A stretch of DNA of 5,122 nt from Verrucomicrobiota bacterium (GTDB lineage Bacteria > Verrucomicrobiota > Verrucomicrobiia > Chthoniobacterales > UBA10450). Shown one piece after another: positions 4,566 to 5,122 of this stretch (positions are counted from its first letter, which is position 1; every line of letters starts with the position of its first letter). The DNA lies in assembly GCA_003219225.1 (NCBI GenBank), contig QHPZ01000190.1, positions 1 to 5,122 on the forward strand, read 5' to 3'. The notes under the pieces are model-generated. The model ran no database searches. It worked only from the letters and a program-made list of their open reading frames with translations, and had not been told where the DNA came from. The position numbers and the translations under genes are program-made.

Positions 4566-5122
4566 ATGGCGAACACGATCCTGATCGGCGCGCAATGGGG
4601 CGATGAAGGCAAGGGAAAGATCATCGACGTGCTGACCGCACGCGCGGACATCGTCGTGCGCAGCCAGGGCGGCAACAATGCCGGACACACCGTCATTCAC
4701 CGTGGCACCAAATTTGTCCTCCACCTGATTCCATCCGGCATTTTGCGGCGCGGCAAAATTTGCGTGATCGGCAATGGTGTCGTCATCGACCCGATCGCGC
4801 TCGTTGCCGAAATGGATGGTCTGCGAAGATTGGGAATCAAGATCGACAACAATCTGCTGATCAGCGATTGCGCGCATTTGGTTTTGCCTTATCACCGGCT
4901 GCTCGACGAGCAGCGCGAGTTGCGCAAAGGCCACGTGAAAATCGGCACCACCAAGCGCGGGATCGGCCCGGCTTATGGCGATAAGGCGGCGCGGACTGGG
5001 CTGCGCATTTCCGATTTGATGCAGCCGATTTTGTTTTCGAAAAAACTCCAGGCCAAGATTCGTGAGAACAACAGCATCCTCGCCGCGCTCGGGGCCGAGC
5101 CGATCAGTTTCCGCGAAGTGAA
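4566..5122 (+). CDS. purA: Adenylosuccinate synthetase, 3'-partial
   Basis: The enzyme joins IMP and aspartate using GTP to give adenylosuccinate, the first committed step from IMP to AMP, in the cytosol. About 185 of the family's roughly 430 residues are present and open at the window edge. The N-terminus is canonical: MANTILIGAQWGDEGKGK, with Asp13 as catalytic base and the GTP-binding glycine loop. QGGNNAGHT places His41 at the expected active-site position. GTTKRGIGPAYGDKAAR (127-143) is the second family signature, with Thr129 and Arg143 at the IMP-contact positions of the Escherichia coli enzyme; Lys130 replaces the common Gly. The reading frame is open upstream as far as 4359 without an ATG, but the family start at 4566 is well conserved and preferred. 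Only a weak GGA precedes it. The gene is divergent from the DUF3309 gene. Confidence 0.97.
   Translation, partial: MANTILIGAQWGDEGKGKIIDVLTARADIVVRSQGGNNAGHTVIHRGTKFVLHLIPSGILRRGKICVIGNGVVIDPIALVAEMDGLRRLGIKIDNNLLISDCAHLVLPYHRLLDEQRELRKGHVKIGTTKRGIGPAYGDKAARTGLRISDLMQPILFSKKLQAKIRENNSILAALGAEPISFREV

Noticed and set aside
4367..4606. Plus-strand 79-codon frame running into purA
   Set aside because: Composition is Ser/Arg-rich with no motif, and its end overlaps the highly conserved start of purA in the wrong frame.
4380..4934. Long minus-strand frame (184 codons) opposite purA
   Set aside because: It is antisense to well-conserved purA codons, a common effect of GC-rich codon use. Its sequence shows no recognisable domain.

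Overview
The window is a moderately GC-rich bacterial chromosome segment with ordinary housekeeping genes and no phage, plasmid or insertion-sequence genes. The gene set and protein flavour (nuclease-type MutL, a DUF6941-like protein, a DUF3309 mini-protein, and GC-rich palindromes of a kind I recall from soil Verrucomicrobiota contigs) suggest Verrucomicrobiota, perhaps Chthoniobacterales. This is an inference from memory; nothing in the window proves it.

Layout, left to right. (1) The 3' two thirds of mutL (1 to about 1204, plus strand, cut by the window's left edge). Its inter-domain linker contains two repeat-like palindromes. Its last exon-equivalent is damaged: the segment carrying the CPHGRP metal-site motif is missing, and the true C-terminus ELEKKFGRRV follows out of frame. 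The broken frame reads on to 1346. (2) A tight plus-strand unit: a PII signal protein gene (1343-1684) overlaps uppP/bacA (1681-2550) by ATGA, and a DUF6941-like gene (2554-2961) follows after 3 nt. (3) Two back-to-back GC hairpins (2961-3008) close this unit. (4) A secreted M23/LytM-type metallopeptidase (3083-4117) follows, with its own promoter-like sequence. (5) A 50-residue DUF3309 membrane mini-protein lies on the minus strand (4173-4325), convergent with the peptidase. (6) A 240-nt divergent spacer with RNA-structure potential leads into the 5' part of purA (4566 to the window end).

Functional themes are mismatch repair (mutL), nitrogen signalling (PII), cell-wall lipid carrier recycling and wall hydrolysis (uppP and the M23 peptidase), and AMP synthesis (purA). 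I found no novel defence or mobile system. The points most worth checking are the mutL lesion, the palindromes inside mutL, the mutually exclusive hairpins ahead of purA, and the PII-uppP translational coupling.
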